Below are positions 27,390-35,806 of a DNA stretch of 51,988 bases, piece by piece. Where the stretch lies: positions 1-51,988 of the forward strand of contig CAWHPS010000041.1 of the NCBI GenBank assembly GCA_963831235.1, given 5' to 3'. How positions within the stretch are numbered: position 1 is the stretch's first letter; each line of letters begins with the position of its first letter. The notes below the pieces were generated by a model. It saw only the letters and a program-made list of their open reading frames with translations. It made no database searches and was not told the origin of the DNA. Origin of the DNA: CAWHPS01 sp963831235. Lineage in GTDB: Bacteria; Fibrobacterota; OXYB2-FULL-49-7; JAEUSG01. The translations under genes were made by a program, and so were the position numbers.

Positions 27390-27852
27390 GTGGGATTGAT
27401 GTTATATTAAGTCTTCCGAGCATGCTCTGTTCCAGAAAATTCCGAAGCTTCAGCATGACAATCTGTGCAATATCCTCTTTTTCCATGTAGCTTAATGATA
27501 TTGTTTTTTCCTGCTCAACATTTGACTTCACATCCATAATCTTGAATTTTAACGTCTTCAAACTGTCCTTGCCATATTCAAACCTGCCCAAGAGGGATAT
27601 TCTGATGTTAAGCCGTTTAGTCGTATCGTTCCTGAAAAAGTCATTAAAAGAAATTGGCAATGATTTTAAAATCAGGCCTGTTGTAAGTTCCTTTTCAAGC
27701 TTTCCCGCAAGATAAAGATTGAAGTCATTGTATAGCGTGTCTTGGATGGTGTTTTCAAACTTAAAGATACATAGAATTTCGCTTGAAGTGTCCGGTGTTA
27801 CTGCAAAAAGGCAAGTGTTGATAAAAAGCAGTATTAATAGAAAGGCTTTCAT
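27304..27852 (-). CDS. PEGA-domain envelope protein, N-terminal part (frameshifted)
   Basis: A signal peptide (about 1-17) is followed by a beta-rich domain resembling a curli/TolB-N-like or DUF fold, then 'GRLNITSIPLGLPILLDQ', the first half of a PEGA domain. The frame then runs into unrelated residues and stops. One base fewer in the A5 tract at 27361-27365 restores '...LLDQNPQGITPKEFF', a perfect PEGA pattern. The intact product would be about 307 residues. It is upstream of an ECF sigma/FecR-TPR pair in the same direction, so an envelope-sensor role is plausible. Real mutation or sequencing error cannot be told apart. Confidence 0.7.
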   Translation of the reverse strand: MKAFLLILLFINTCLFAVTPDTSSEILCIFKFENTIQDTLYNDFNLYLAGKLEKELTTGLILKSLPISFNDFFRNDTTKRLNIRISLLGRFEYGKDSLKTLKFKIMDVKSNVEQEKTISLSYMEKEDIAQIVMLKLRNFLEQSMLGRLNITSIPLGLPILLDQKSAGNYAQGIFPAIRKLFA

Positions 27853-27974
27853 AGGGTGAACTATATATAATTAACCCTTATAAACCACAACAAGTATCTT
27901 TTTTCTGGGCTTTTATGGCGATGAGAAATCTTCCATGTTGAACTTTCGAAGACATATTTATCATTTTATCCTTA

Positions 27975-28121
27975 ATGAAACATTACACAATAAGCGCTCT
28001 CTTTGCATTTTCAATTATCTGCACTGTTTGTTTCTCACAACAGGCCATAAATAGCGATGATTACAATAAATGGCCAAGTCGTGCCAGGGATTATCTGCTG
28101 TCAATAGGTTTGATTCTTTGA
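27975..28121 (+). pseudogene. Possible 5' remnant of an exported protein gene
   Basis: A 48-codon frame starting 'MKHYTISALFAFSIICTVCFSQQ' has the shape of a signal peptide followed by a short mature part ('NKWPSRARDYLLSIG'), then a stop. No continuation is visible in another frame within the 77 bp before the next gene's end. No good RBS is seen. It may be a gene fragment left by a deletion, or a chance frame. Confidence 0.25.
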
Positions 28122-28198
28122 AAGTGATTGGTAAACTTTATTTTAAAAAGCTTGTTCTAAACAGATAAGTTCAAAGCGCAATCAACTGGTTATCGTTT

Positions 28199-29932
28199 TC
28201 AATAATAAAGACTCAATAGGCTGGGCAGTCCCTTTTCATTGTAAATGTTCACAGGCGTTACCTTAAGAGTGTTGGCGCCATCCAATAGCACCCATTTATA
28301 TAAAGAGGAATCACTTTCCACAATACCATTGCTTGTTGAAATCTCGTAATGGCTGAAAAATGGTTGGGATTGACCGAATTCAATGGTTATTTCTTTTTCT
28401 CCGCTTCGTTTTGCTTTTATTGATGCTTGGTTAAGTGTGTACCAAAAGTCTCGCTTACGTCCGCTCTGACATGTGATTTTTGTTCCTTTACAGTCGTATT
28501 GAGGATTGGTAAGGTTGGTATATATAGGTGTTGCCCAGTCAGACCAGTTGTGCCAAAAACTAAGATCCGAAAAGCCGCAAAACCCTAGTCCGAAGCCGTT
28601 ATAAATCGGAGTTGGCTGAGAATGAAAATTATTTCTTTCCGTTAATTTCATGTGTCCACATGTTGTGTAGCCTTGTGATCCGCGCCAGTAATAGGATGGC
28701 GTGTAAACGCCATAATGATATTTGCCATCAACACATGCAATTGAACTATATTGATGATTTATGTAATAATTATGGTTTTCAAGAATCGAATTGGGCAATC
28801 CTGTGGATACTGATTTGTAGTATGTATCCAATGACGGGTCAATATAAATCCATTTCCTATATTGGTCGGACCAGTATTCAACGACTTCGTGGTTATTGAT
28901 ATTATCAATGCCTTCTATTGCCCAGTGGCGGGCGTAATAACCCAATCCTGTGAGAGCGGAAATCATGACCTCCGCATAAGACATGCAGTGTCCTTTTATT
29001 GTTCCGGTGGAAGTGATTACCTGATCAAGATCCCATGGATATATGGAGACCGACAGGCTGCCCCTTGGGCGCCGTGCCACCCAGTTCAGAAGGGCAATTA
29101 CCCTGCCGAATTCGGTAGTGCTGTCTTTTCCGCAGGTGTCAAGATGAAAATTTGATATCAATCCGCTTATTTTTACGTTGTTTCTTGTCTCCCACCCGAA
29201 AGGGTATGGCCCTGTAATAATTTTTTCGTTTTGAAAAGAGTCAACATGAATAGGCTTCTCATATTTTACCCCTTTTGTCATGTTCCCGAATAGAGCAATT
29301 GAATTTATTTTTGGGAGTGATGAAATTGAGGCGGCCTTCATGACTATACGTAATTTTATGTACCTGCTTCCATGCGTTTCAATATTAAAATTCAATCCAC
29401 TGACTTCCGTCCAATTACTCCAGAGAGAGTCGCAAAAGTAGGCATTGCCGGAAGACCAATAGGTGCGTATCTGCGAGTTTAAAGGTAGTGATGCACGAAT
29501 GGCTGCAAACATTGAATCTATCCCAAAATCGTTTGCAACAAACGAGTTGCTTATATCAATAATATCTATTGAATCCGTAATGATTACAGCTGTATCCTCA
29601 ATTGTGCGGTTACGAAGGTCGAGGGTAACAAATGTGTTCTGTGAATCCGTAATGGCAGGAGCAGCATAAGCTGAATTGTAAAGCATATCAGCGGTCTGGA
29701 TGGATGCACCGTCAAAAAAATGGATGCTGTCGATATCCGACAGGTATGTTGTTGACACACCTGTTTTTGTGAATGTAATTAAAGAATCACCATCTCTTGA
29801 AAATACGCAGCTGTCTACAACTGCTGTGTTAAACATTGTGTAGGTTGTATCCGGTTTGTACATTACTATTACTTTACCGGCTGACATTGAAATGATTAAA
29901 AATAAAAATAGTATGAGAATTTGTATTTTCAT
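28199..29932 (-). CDS. Secreted transglutaminase-like protein
   Basis: The ATG at 29932 is preferred (AAGGA eight bases upstream) over a TTG at 29941. About 577 residues. Signal peptide, then a region of about 250 residues of beta-sandwich character, then a transglutaminase core: Cys near 320 in 'GHCMSYAEVMISALTGLGY', His in 'NNHEVVEYW' and Asp in 'KWIYIDPSLD'. A short Ig-like C-terminus follows. Probable envelope or extracellular cysteine hydrolase or cross-linking enzyme. It is ten bases downstream of a sorting-domain protein gene and should be co-transcribed. Confidence 0.8.
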   Translation of the reverse strand: MKIQILILFLFLIISMSAGKVIVMYKPDTTYTMFNTAVVDSCVFSRDGDSLITFTKTGVSTTYLSDIDSIHFFDGASIQTADMLYNSAYAAPAITDSQNTFVTLDLRNRTIEDTAVIITDSIDIIDISNSFVANDFGIDSMFAAIRASLPLNSQIRTYWSSGNAYFCDSLWSNWTEVSGLNFNIETHGSRYIKLRIVMKAASISSLPKINSIALFGNMTKGVKYEKPIHVDSFQNEKIITGPYPFGWETRNNVKISGLISNFHLDTCGKDSTTEFGRVIALLNWVARRPRGSLSVSIYPWDLDQVITSTGTIKGHCMSYAEVMISALTGLGYYARHWAIEGIDNINNHEVVEYWSDQYRKWIYIDPSLDTYYKSVSTGLPNSILENHNYYINHQYSSIACVDGKYHYGVYTPSYYWRGSQGYTTCGHMKLTERNNFHSQPTPIYNGFGLGFCGFSDLSFWHNWSDWATPIYTNLTNPQYDCKGTKITCQSGRKRDFWYTLNQASIKAKRSGEKEITIEFGQSQPFFSHYEISTSNGIVESDSSLYKWVLLDGANTLKVTPVNIYNEKGLPSLLSLYY

Positions 29933-29950
29933 GTTTGACAATCCTTATCT

Positions 29951-30475
29951 TTATCTTGTTAAGACGATCCGTTTCGCGACTTTTTTATCTCCTGTTGACA
30001 ACAGGATGCTATATACACCGGCTGATAAATTGAGACCGTTTTCATCTTTTCCATCCCAAATATACTGATGTATACCGGCCTGCAATGTTCCGTTGAATAT
30101 GGTTTTCACTCTTTTCCCGGAAATACTGAATATTTTTATTGATACGGGAGATTGATGTGTTATAGAAAATTGGAATGTTGTTGTTGGATTGGAGGGGTTT
30201 GGGAAGATTGATTCGTCAGATGGCAATATCTGTATGGCAATGTTTTCAATTGCTACAGGGGCGTTGTGAAAACGAAAAGATGATATCAGGTTTTTTGTTA
30301 TTGAACGGTTAAGACCACCGAGGATAATATTTGATTTGGTAAACGAAACCTTTCCTAATGAGTCAACCAATATATTTTCGGAAGATCCGTTTTTATAAAC
30401 GATTTCAAGTGTGTCCTGGGCATACAGAGTAATGGAAAATAACAGTATCAAAAAGAAAAGCAAGTGTTTCATCAT
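29951..30475 (-). CDS. Small secreted protein with C-terminal sorting domain
   Basis: 174 residues; GGAGGA lies seven bases before the first ATG. Signal peptide of about 19 residues ('LYAQ' cleavage region), a short N-terminal domain with 'IVYKNGSSENILVDSLGKVSF', and a C-terminal FlgD/T9SS type-A-like domain: 'IFPNPSNPTTTFQFSI', 'VSIKIFSISGKRV', 'IWDGKDENGLNLSAGVYSILL'. Ends in basic 'KRIVLTR'. Nearly all of the protein is sorting domain, so the cargo part is minimal. It may act with the transglutaminase-like protein encoded next. Confidence 0.8.
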   Translation of the reverse strand: MMKHLLFFLILLFSITLYAQDTLEIVYKNGSSENILVDSLGKVSFTKSNIILGGLNRSITKNLISSFRFHNAPVAIENIAIQILPSDESIFPNPSNPTTTFQFSITHQSPVSIKIFSISGKRVKTIFNGTLQAGIHQYIWDGKDENGLNLSAGVYSILLSTGDKKVAKRIVLTR

Positions 30476-30589
30476 GGCAGTATCCTCCAGATTATTCTTA
30501 ATGCTAAAATTGTCTATTCCATTAATATTTAATTATAGGTAACATCAATTAAGGAATTCAAGGGTTTTGGGGCCATTTGTTTTGTGCTT

Positions 30590-30605
30590 TAAACATGCAT
30601 GTTTA
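30590..30605. promoter_or_regulatory. Perfect 16-bp palindrome in a divergent intergenic region
   Basis: taaacatgcatgttta, 78 bp upstream of the Ala/Pro/Lys-rich protein gene and 115 bp upstream of the divergent sorting-domain gene. The position and symmetry suggest an operator for a dimeric regulator; none is identified. The rest of the 207-bp gap shows no gene. Confidence 0.35.
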
Positions 30606-30682
30606 GCTGGTAATTTTAGACAAGGATAAGCTATATTAATTTCGGGTCCTAAAAACAAATTAACTTATCAGGAGGTCTCATT

Positions 30683-31189
30683 ATGAAGGTTCTGATCGCG
30701 ATTCTGATGGTTGCGGCTTTTGTGTTCGCACAAAATACTGCTGCGCCTGCTGCTGCACCAGCTGCCGCACCTGCCGCGGAAAAGAAAGCGGAAAAAAAGG
30801 CTGCAAAAGCAAAAACAGTTGAAGTCAAAGGAACGCTTGTTTCAGTTGACACATCTGCCGGTACTATTGTTGTTAAGACCGACAAAGGCGACGAGACACT
30901 TGTTGTTGATAAAACCACAAAGATCAAAGCGCCATGCAAGAAGAAGTCCTGCGGATTGGCTGATATGAAACCTGAATCAGAAGTTACAGTCAAATGCGTT
31001 GAAAAAGATGGCAAAATGTGCGCGGTTTCCATAACGGAAAAAGCCGCTAAGAAAGCCGCTGAAGCAGCTCCTGCAGTTGCACCAGCCGCTGCACCTGCTG
31101 CTGCGCCAGAAGCTGCGCCTGCAAAACCGGCAGCTCCTGCACCTGCGCCTGTTGCACCCGCAAAACCAGCAGCGCCGGCAAAGAAGTAA
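30683..31189 (+). CDS. Exported Ala/Pro/Lys-rich low-complexity protein with central beta domain
   Basis: 168 residues; AGGAGG lies eight bases before the ATG. Signal peptide ends near 'VFAQN'. The mature N-terminus (19-45) and C-terminus (115-168) are almost entirely Ala, Pro and Lys. The middle (46-112) is a small beta domain, 'VKGTLVSVDTSAGTIVVKT...', of DUF5666-like pattern with four Cys ('APCKKKSCG', 'VKCVEKDGKMC'). The flexible arms suit a periplasmic or cell-wall spacer. Strong RBS, strong terminator and simple composition suggest high expression. No function can be named. Confidence 0.75.
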   Translation: MKVLIAILMVAAFVFAQNTAAPAAAPAAAPAAEKKAEKKAAKAKTVEVKGTLVSVDTSAGTIVVKTDKGDETLVVDKTTKIKAPCKKKSCGLADMKPESEVTVKCVEKDGKMCAVSITEKAAKKAAEAAPAVAPAAAPAAAPEAAPAKPAAPAPAPVAPAKPAAPAKK

Positions 31190-31214
31190 TTTTTATTTTT
31201 TCCACTATGTTTTC

Positions 31215-31252
31215 GAGGCCCCTCTATTAATGAAATCAGGGGCCTTTTTTAT
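31215..31252 (+). terminator. Rho-independent terminator
   Basis: Stem aggcccct (31216-31223) with aggggcct (31238-31245), 14-base loop, followed by a run of T (31245-31250). It lies 26 bp after the stop of the Ala/Pro/Lys-rich gene. Confidence 0.88.
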
Positions 31253-31370
31253 TATCACCATAAAAATAAAATTGTGATGTCAAATTCGAGACACAATAAT
31301 TGGTCGGATAAACCTTGACTTTCCAAACTTGTAAGAAATATTTTTCTATCTTATTTAATAAGAGAATCTT

Positions 31371-32036
31371 ATGCCAATAATTAAATTCAGCAAAAAACAC
31401 AAGGTCAAAGAAGATCACTTCATTGAATGGATTTTTGATTTTAAGACAAAGATAGAAGCCTATAAAAAACCCATGTTGATTGGCTGTATCGTTGTCGTGT
31501 TCCTGGCCGGCATTGCGGCGCTCCTTTATACCATAAAATCCAGGACAAACGAAGAAGCCAATGTTGTTTTCGGGGGTGCCCTCCTCGAATATCAGCATGG
31601 GCGTTATAGTAATGCAATAACAAAACTTAAACAGGTGATGGATAATTACAGTGGCAGCAGCAGTGCACCCAAGGCTGCCTTTTTGTACGGTTCAATCTAT
31701 TATGATCTGGGCAATTACTCCCTTGCCGTCGAAGCATTCAAAAAATTCATAGAAAAGTACAGTGATCCTGATTTGCTGAGTCCTCCGGTATATAAAGGTC
31801 TCGGCACCTCATACATGCAGCTCAAGGATTATAAACAGGCGATAGAGGCATTTAAAACAGCAATCAATAAATTCCCTGAAGATTTCGAGGTGCCTGAACT
31901 GCGCTACAAGCTTTCCCAATGCTACATCGAGACCGGAAAGTCCGAAGATGCTAAAAAGCAGCTGAATATGATAATTAAAGATTCTCCCAAATCTTTTTAT
32001 GCCAAAGACGCAGGGCTTATTCTTTCGTCTTTGTAA
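31371..32036 (+). CDS. Single-pass membrane TPR protein (YfgM/BamD-like)
   Basis: 221 residues. Basic cytoplasmic head (1-34), one membrane helix ('MLIGCIVVVFLAGIAALLY', about 36-54), then four or so TPR repeats ('YDLGNYSLAVEAFKKFIEKY', 'MQLKDYKQAIEAFKTAINKFP', 'YIETGKSEDAKKQLNMII'). The plan matches YfgM-type periplasmic TPR proteins linked to secretion and outer-membrane assembly. Eight bases separate it from a small membrane protein gene, then uvrB. Confidence 0.8.
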   Translation: MPIIKFSKKHKVKEDHFIEWIFDFKTKIEAYKKPMLIGCIVVVFLAGIAALLYTIKSRTNEEANVVFGGALLEYQHGRYSNAITKLKQVMDNYSGSSSAPKAAFLYGSIYYDLGNYSLAVEAFKKFIEKYSDPDLLSPPVYKGLGTSYMQLKDYKQAIEAFKTAINKFPEDFEVPELRYKLSQCYIETGKSEDAKKQLNMIIKDSPKSFYAKDAGLILSSL

Positions 32037-32044
32037 AGCTATCC

Positions 32045-32380
32045 ATGGAAGAGAAATTCCAACCTGATCCTGCTTCTCCGGAAGAACCCTCAAAACCAGG
32101 CAACCTGCATTACGCCATTGCGGCATACATTCCCTTTCTCTGTTTCCTTGCGCTTTTCAGCAAGGAGGCTGATGATTTCTCCCGGCATCATGGCAAGCAG
32201 GGGCTCCTGCTCCTGATAGCGGAAATACTTGCAATATTCATGCTTCTTCCCATTGGCGCTTTTTTCTGGAAGGTGGTATTGATTGCCTGTCTCATAGCTT
32301 CGTTTGCAGGTATTGTTTATGCTTATACCGGCAGGAAATTTACACTGCCCTTAATAGGCAAATGGGGCGATAAACTGTAA
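32045..32380 (+). CDS. Small membrane protein, DUF4870/Tic20-like
   Basis: 111 residues. An acidic/Pro-rich head is followed by three hydrophobic helices. 'LHYAIAAYIPFLCF' and 'DDFSRHHGKQGLLLLIAE' match the DUF4870-like pattern (AYIPFL..., then H..QGL). Function unknown. Lies between the TPR protein and uvrB in the same direction. Confidence 0.7.
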   Translation: MEEKFQPDPASPEEPSKPGNLHYAIAAYIPFLCFLALFSKEADDFSRHHGKQGLLLLIAEILAIFMLLPIGAFFWKVVLIACLIASFAGIVYAYTGRKFTLPLIGKWGDKL

Positions 32381-32420
32381 CCGGTTTGGCCTGCCTGAAT
32401 CAATATTGTATCTTTCCTTC

Positions 32421-34394
32421 ATGATGAATCAGTTTAAACTTGTATCTTCTTATAAACCTTCAGGTGACCAGCCCCAGGCAATTGCCAGGATTTCCGAGGG
32501 CGTCCGAAATGGGATTTCGCATCAGACACTGCTTGGTGTTACGGGATCGGGCAAGACCTTCACAATGGCAAACATCATACAGGAGCTGCAAAGACCGGTA
32601 CTCGTGATTTCCCATAACAAAACTCTTGCAGCCCAGCTTTACAATGAGTTCAAGCTCTTTTTTCCGCAAAATTCTGTTGAATATTTTGTAAGCTATTACG
32701 ACTATTACCAGCCTGAGGCATATATTCCCCACACCGACACCTTCATAGAGAAGGACAGCAGTGTAAACGAGGAAATAGAACGTCTTCGGCTTAAGGCAAC
32801 GGCCTCGCTTTCAGAACGGAGGGATGTTATAATAGTCTCATCCGTGTCATGCATCTATGGCCTTGGTTCTCCAAAGGAATATGCAGCCATGCGCGTTCTT
32901 GTTAAAAAGGGAGATAATATCGGGCGGGATGTTATCTTAAGAAAGCTCGTTGATATACAATATTCGCGCAACGATATGGAATTCGGACGCGGGACCTTCC
33001 GTGTGCGGGGAGATACCGTTGATATTCATCCTGCTTATGAGGATGATATAATACGTCTCGAATTGTTTGGTGATGAGGTGGAACGGATAACAATCATCAA
33101 TAATGTAACAAACGAAACAATAAGTGAAATTGAATCAGCTCATATTTTTCCAGCCACTCATTATGTGACCCCTCCTGCGGAAATAGAAAGGGTCGTTGCG
33201 ACCATTGGGGCCGAACTTGATGAGCGGCTTGAAATTTTGCGCAGGGAAAACAAGCTTGTTGAAGCTCAACGGCTTGAATCGCGCACAAAATACGACATTG
33301 ATATGATACAGGAAATCGGATACTGCTCGGGTGTTGAGAACTATTCCCGCATATTCGACGGCAGAGAACCAGGGTCCAGGCCTTATACGCTTCTTGATTA
33401 TTTTCCTGATGATTTTCTCGTCTTTATTGACGAATCCCATGTCACAATCCCGCAGCTTAATGCAATGTACAACGGCGATAAGGCACGAAAGACGAATCTG
33501 GTTGAATATGGTTTCAGGCTACCCTGTGCTCTTGATAACAGGCCGCTCAAGTTCAATGAATTTGAGGAAAAGGTCAAGAGGATAGTATATGTTTCAGCGA
33601 CTCCTGCGGAATATGAACTTAAAAAGTCAATGGGTTTGATTATAGAACAGGTTGTGCGCCCCACGGGTCTTCTTGATCCTATAATTGAGATTCATCCTGT
33701 GAAGCACCAGGTTGACCATTTACTTGGAATGATCCGCGAAAGACTGGCAGTAAAGGAGCGTGTACTTGTGACTACGCTTACAAAAAAGATGGCTGAAGAT
33801 CTTACTGAGTATTTTGCAAAACTTGACGTACCGGTGAGGTATCTCCATTCAGACATAGACACCCTTGAAAGGGCTGAAATAATAAGGGATTTCAGGCAGG
33901 GGGTATTTGAGGTTCTTATTGGCATAAACCTTCTCCGTGAAGGATTGGATTTGCCGGAAGTTTCTCTTGTGGCGATTCTTGATGCTGACAAGGAAGGGTT
34001 TTTAAGATCAGAGAGGTCTCTTATCCAGACAATAGGCAGGGCGTCACGAAATCTGCACGGAACAGTTGTACTGTATGCTGACAGAATGACCGATTCCATG
34101 AAAAAGGCCATCGGAGAGACTGACAGGCGAAGGCTGCGGCAGGAAGCTTACAACAAGGAGCATGGAATAACACCTCGCGGTATTGTCCGTGATATAGAAG
34201 CGCCTTTATCAACTATTCCCGGGAAAAAGGAATATAAAAAAGACAAACTTGATGTTCGTTTCATTACTGACATTGATTATTTAACAGACCTTATGAACGC
34301 TGCTGCATCAAACCTTGAATTCGAGAAAGCGGCAAAAATTCGTGATCGTATTAGGGCCATTAATGATGACAATAAAAAGGAAGGCGGATGGTAA
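32421..34394 (+). CDS. uvrB: Excinuclease ABC subunit B
   Basis: DNA damage recognition helicase-like subunit of nucleotide excision repair. About 657 residues from the ATG at 32421; a second ATG follows at once, and no strong RBS decides between them. Walker A 'GVTGSGKTFTMAN', the beta-hairpin 'YYDYYQPEAYIP', DEAH-type box 'FIDESHVTIPQ', motif V/VI 'GLDLPEVSLVAILDADKEG' and 'QTIGRASRN', and the C-terminal UVR helices ('LEFEKAAKIRDRI') are all present. The last codons overlap the start of the next gene by seven bases. Confidence 0.97.
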   Translation: MMNQFKLVSSYKPSGDQPQAIARISEGVRNGISHQTLLGVTGSGKTFTMANIIQELQRPVLVISHNKTLAAQLYNEFKLFFPQNSVEYFVSYYDYYQPEAYIPHTDTFIEKDSSVNEEIERLRLKATASLSERRDVIIVSSVSCIYGLGSPKEYAAMRVLVKKGDNIGRDVILRKLVDIQYSRNDMEFGRGTFRVRGDTVDIHPAYEDDIIRLELFGDEVERITIINNVTNETISEIESAHIFPATHYVTPPAEIERVVATIGAELDERLEILRRENKLVEAQRLESRTKYDIDMIQEIGYCSGVENYSRIFDGREPGSRPYTLLDYFPDDFLVFIDESHVTIPQLNAMYNGDKARKTNLVEYGFRLPCALDNRPLKFNEFEEKVKRIVYVSATPAEYELKKSMGLIIEQVVRPTGLLDPIIEIHPVKHQVDHLLGMIRERLAVKERVLVTTLTKKMAEDLTEYFAKLDVPVRYLHSDIDTLERAEIIRDFRQGVFEVLIGINLLREGLDLPEVSLVAILDADKEGFLRSERSLIQTIGRASRNLHGTVVLYADRMTDSMKKAIGETDRRRLRQEAYNKEHGITPRGIVRDIEAPLSTIPGKKEYKKDKLDVRFITDIDYLTDLMNAAASNLEFEKAAKIRDRIRAINDDNKKEGGW

Positions 34395-35806
34395 AAGACA
34401 AACTTGATTTAATTCTTCCTTTTGTCAGAAAGCCCGAGCGCTACCTTGGGGGTGAAATACATGCAATCCGCAAGGATCATAAAAATGTAAAGGCACGGCT
34501 TGCCCTGGCCTTCCCGGATACCTATGAAATAGGGGCATGTAATACCGGCCTGTCAATGTTGTACCATATTGTGAACAGCGATCCTCTTTTTCTTGCAGAG
34601 CGGGTATATATGGTTGATTTTGACATGAAGGATGCAATGACCCGAGAGCGGATACCTCTTTATGGCCTTGAGTCTTTTACACCACTTAAGGAATTTGATG
34701 TAATAGGTTTTACGCTTCAATATGAACTGTCATATCCGAATATACCTGCAATGCTCATGCTTTCCGGAATTGAGCCCATGTCCAAGGATAGAATGAGCGA
34801 AGATCCGGTCATTATTGCAGGCGGCCCGCTTACAATAAACCCTGAGCCGTTAAAGGAAATAATCGACGCATTTGTAATAGGGGATGGTGAAGAAGCCATA
34901 ATTGCCTGCCTTCATGCTGTGGCTGAAAATAAAACCAGGGCGGAAAAGATTGAAGCTCTTTCAAAAATACCCGGTGTATATGTTCCCATTTATCCTCCTC
35001 TTAATTTCAAGCCTGCTAAAGTGGCAACACTTAAAAAAGAATATTATCCTAAAAAACCTCTTGTTCCGTTAATCGAACCAATACAGAACCGGCTTGCCAT
35101 CGAGGTCATGCGCGGATGTTCGCATGGCTGCCGATATTGTTCAGCCGGATATTTTTACAGGCCAATCAGGGAGAGGGACCCACTGGACGTTATTGATCAG
35201 TTGCATAATGGCGTGGGCAAAGAGGGATGGCGTGAGGTTTCGATTTTGTCATTGTCAACTGCGGATTACTCCGGTTTGAGGCAGGTGCTTGTTGGAAGCA
35301 GGGAGCTTACAGGCAGGAACAAGGCGCATTTATCGCTCCCGTCAACAAGGATAGACCGTGTTACGGCTGATATTTTTGAAGGGCTTGGAATCAGCCGCCG
35401 TACAGGGATAACATTCGCCCCGGAAGCGGGAAGTGAAAGATTACGCAGGGTCATAAATAAGGGCCTGACAGATGATGAAATAGTTGACAATATCAAATTG
35501 GCCCTTGATAAGGGCTTTTCAGTAATTAAATTATACTTTATGATTGGCCTTCCGACCGAAGAAGAATCCGACATTGACGCCATAATAAACCTGCTGTCTC
35601 GAATACAGCCGCTTTTCAGGGGGCAGGGGAGAAAAAGCCTTAATGTGTCTGTGGCGCCGTTTTGCCCCAAACCTGGAACGCCTTTTGAGCGCGAACCTCT
35701 TTTGGCTGTTGATATTGTTAGAGCAAGGAGTCTTAGGATAAAGGCTGCGTTGTACGGAAAATTTGTTGAGTTTCACTGGGGTGGAGGGGAAACAGTCTGT
35801 TATTGA
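34388..35806 (+). CDS. Radical SAM protein (TIGR03960-type), N-terminal part, frameshifted
   Basis: 472 codons. N-terminal B12-binding-like region ('LAFPDTYEIGACNTGLSMLYH'), then a radical SAM barrel with the Cys cluster in 'MRGCSHGCRYCSAGYFYRP' (about 239-257; C-x3-C-x2-C) and later motifs 'APEAGSERLR' and 'YFMIGLPTEEESD'. Family members continue past 'FHW...' into an 'FARGG..L..' region, which here is in the next frame. An extra base in 35778-35789, within two G4 runs, explains the early stop. The intact protein would be a fusion with the DUF2344 part. Function unknown; relatives are often near ribosome or RNA-processing genes. Confidence 0.85.
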   Translation: MVKDKLDLILPFVRKPERYLGGEIHAIRKDHKNVKARLALAFPDTYEIGACNTGLSMLYHIVNSDPLFLAERVYMVDFDMKDAMTRERIPLYGLESFTPLKEFDVIGFTLQYELSYPNIPAMLMLSGIEPMSKDRMSEDPVIIAGGPLTINPEPLKEIIDAFVIGDGEEAIIACLHAVAENKTRAEKIEALSKIPGVYVPIYPPLNFKPAKVATLKKEYYPKKPLVPLIEPIQNRLAIEVMRGCSHGCRYCSAGYFYRPIRERDPLDVIDQLHNGVGKEGWREVSILSLSTADYSGLRQVLVGSRELTGRNKAHLSLPSTRIDRVTADIFEGLGISRRTGITFAPEAGSERLRRVINKGLTDDEIVDNIKLALDKGFSVIKLYFMIGLPTEEESDIDAIINLLSRIQPLFRGQGRKSLNVSVAPFCPKPGTPFEREPLLAVDIVRARSLRIKAALYGKFVEFHWGGGETVCY

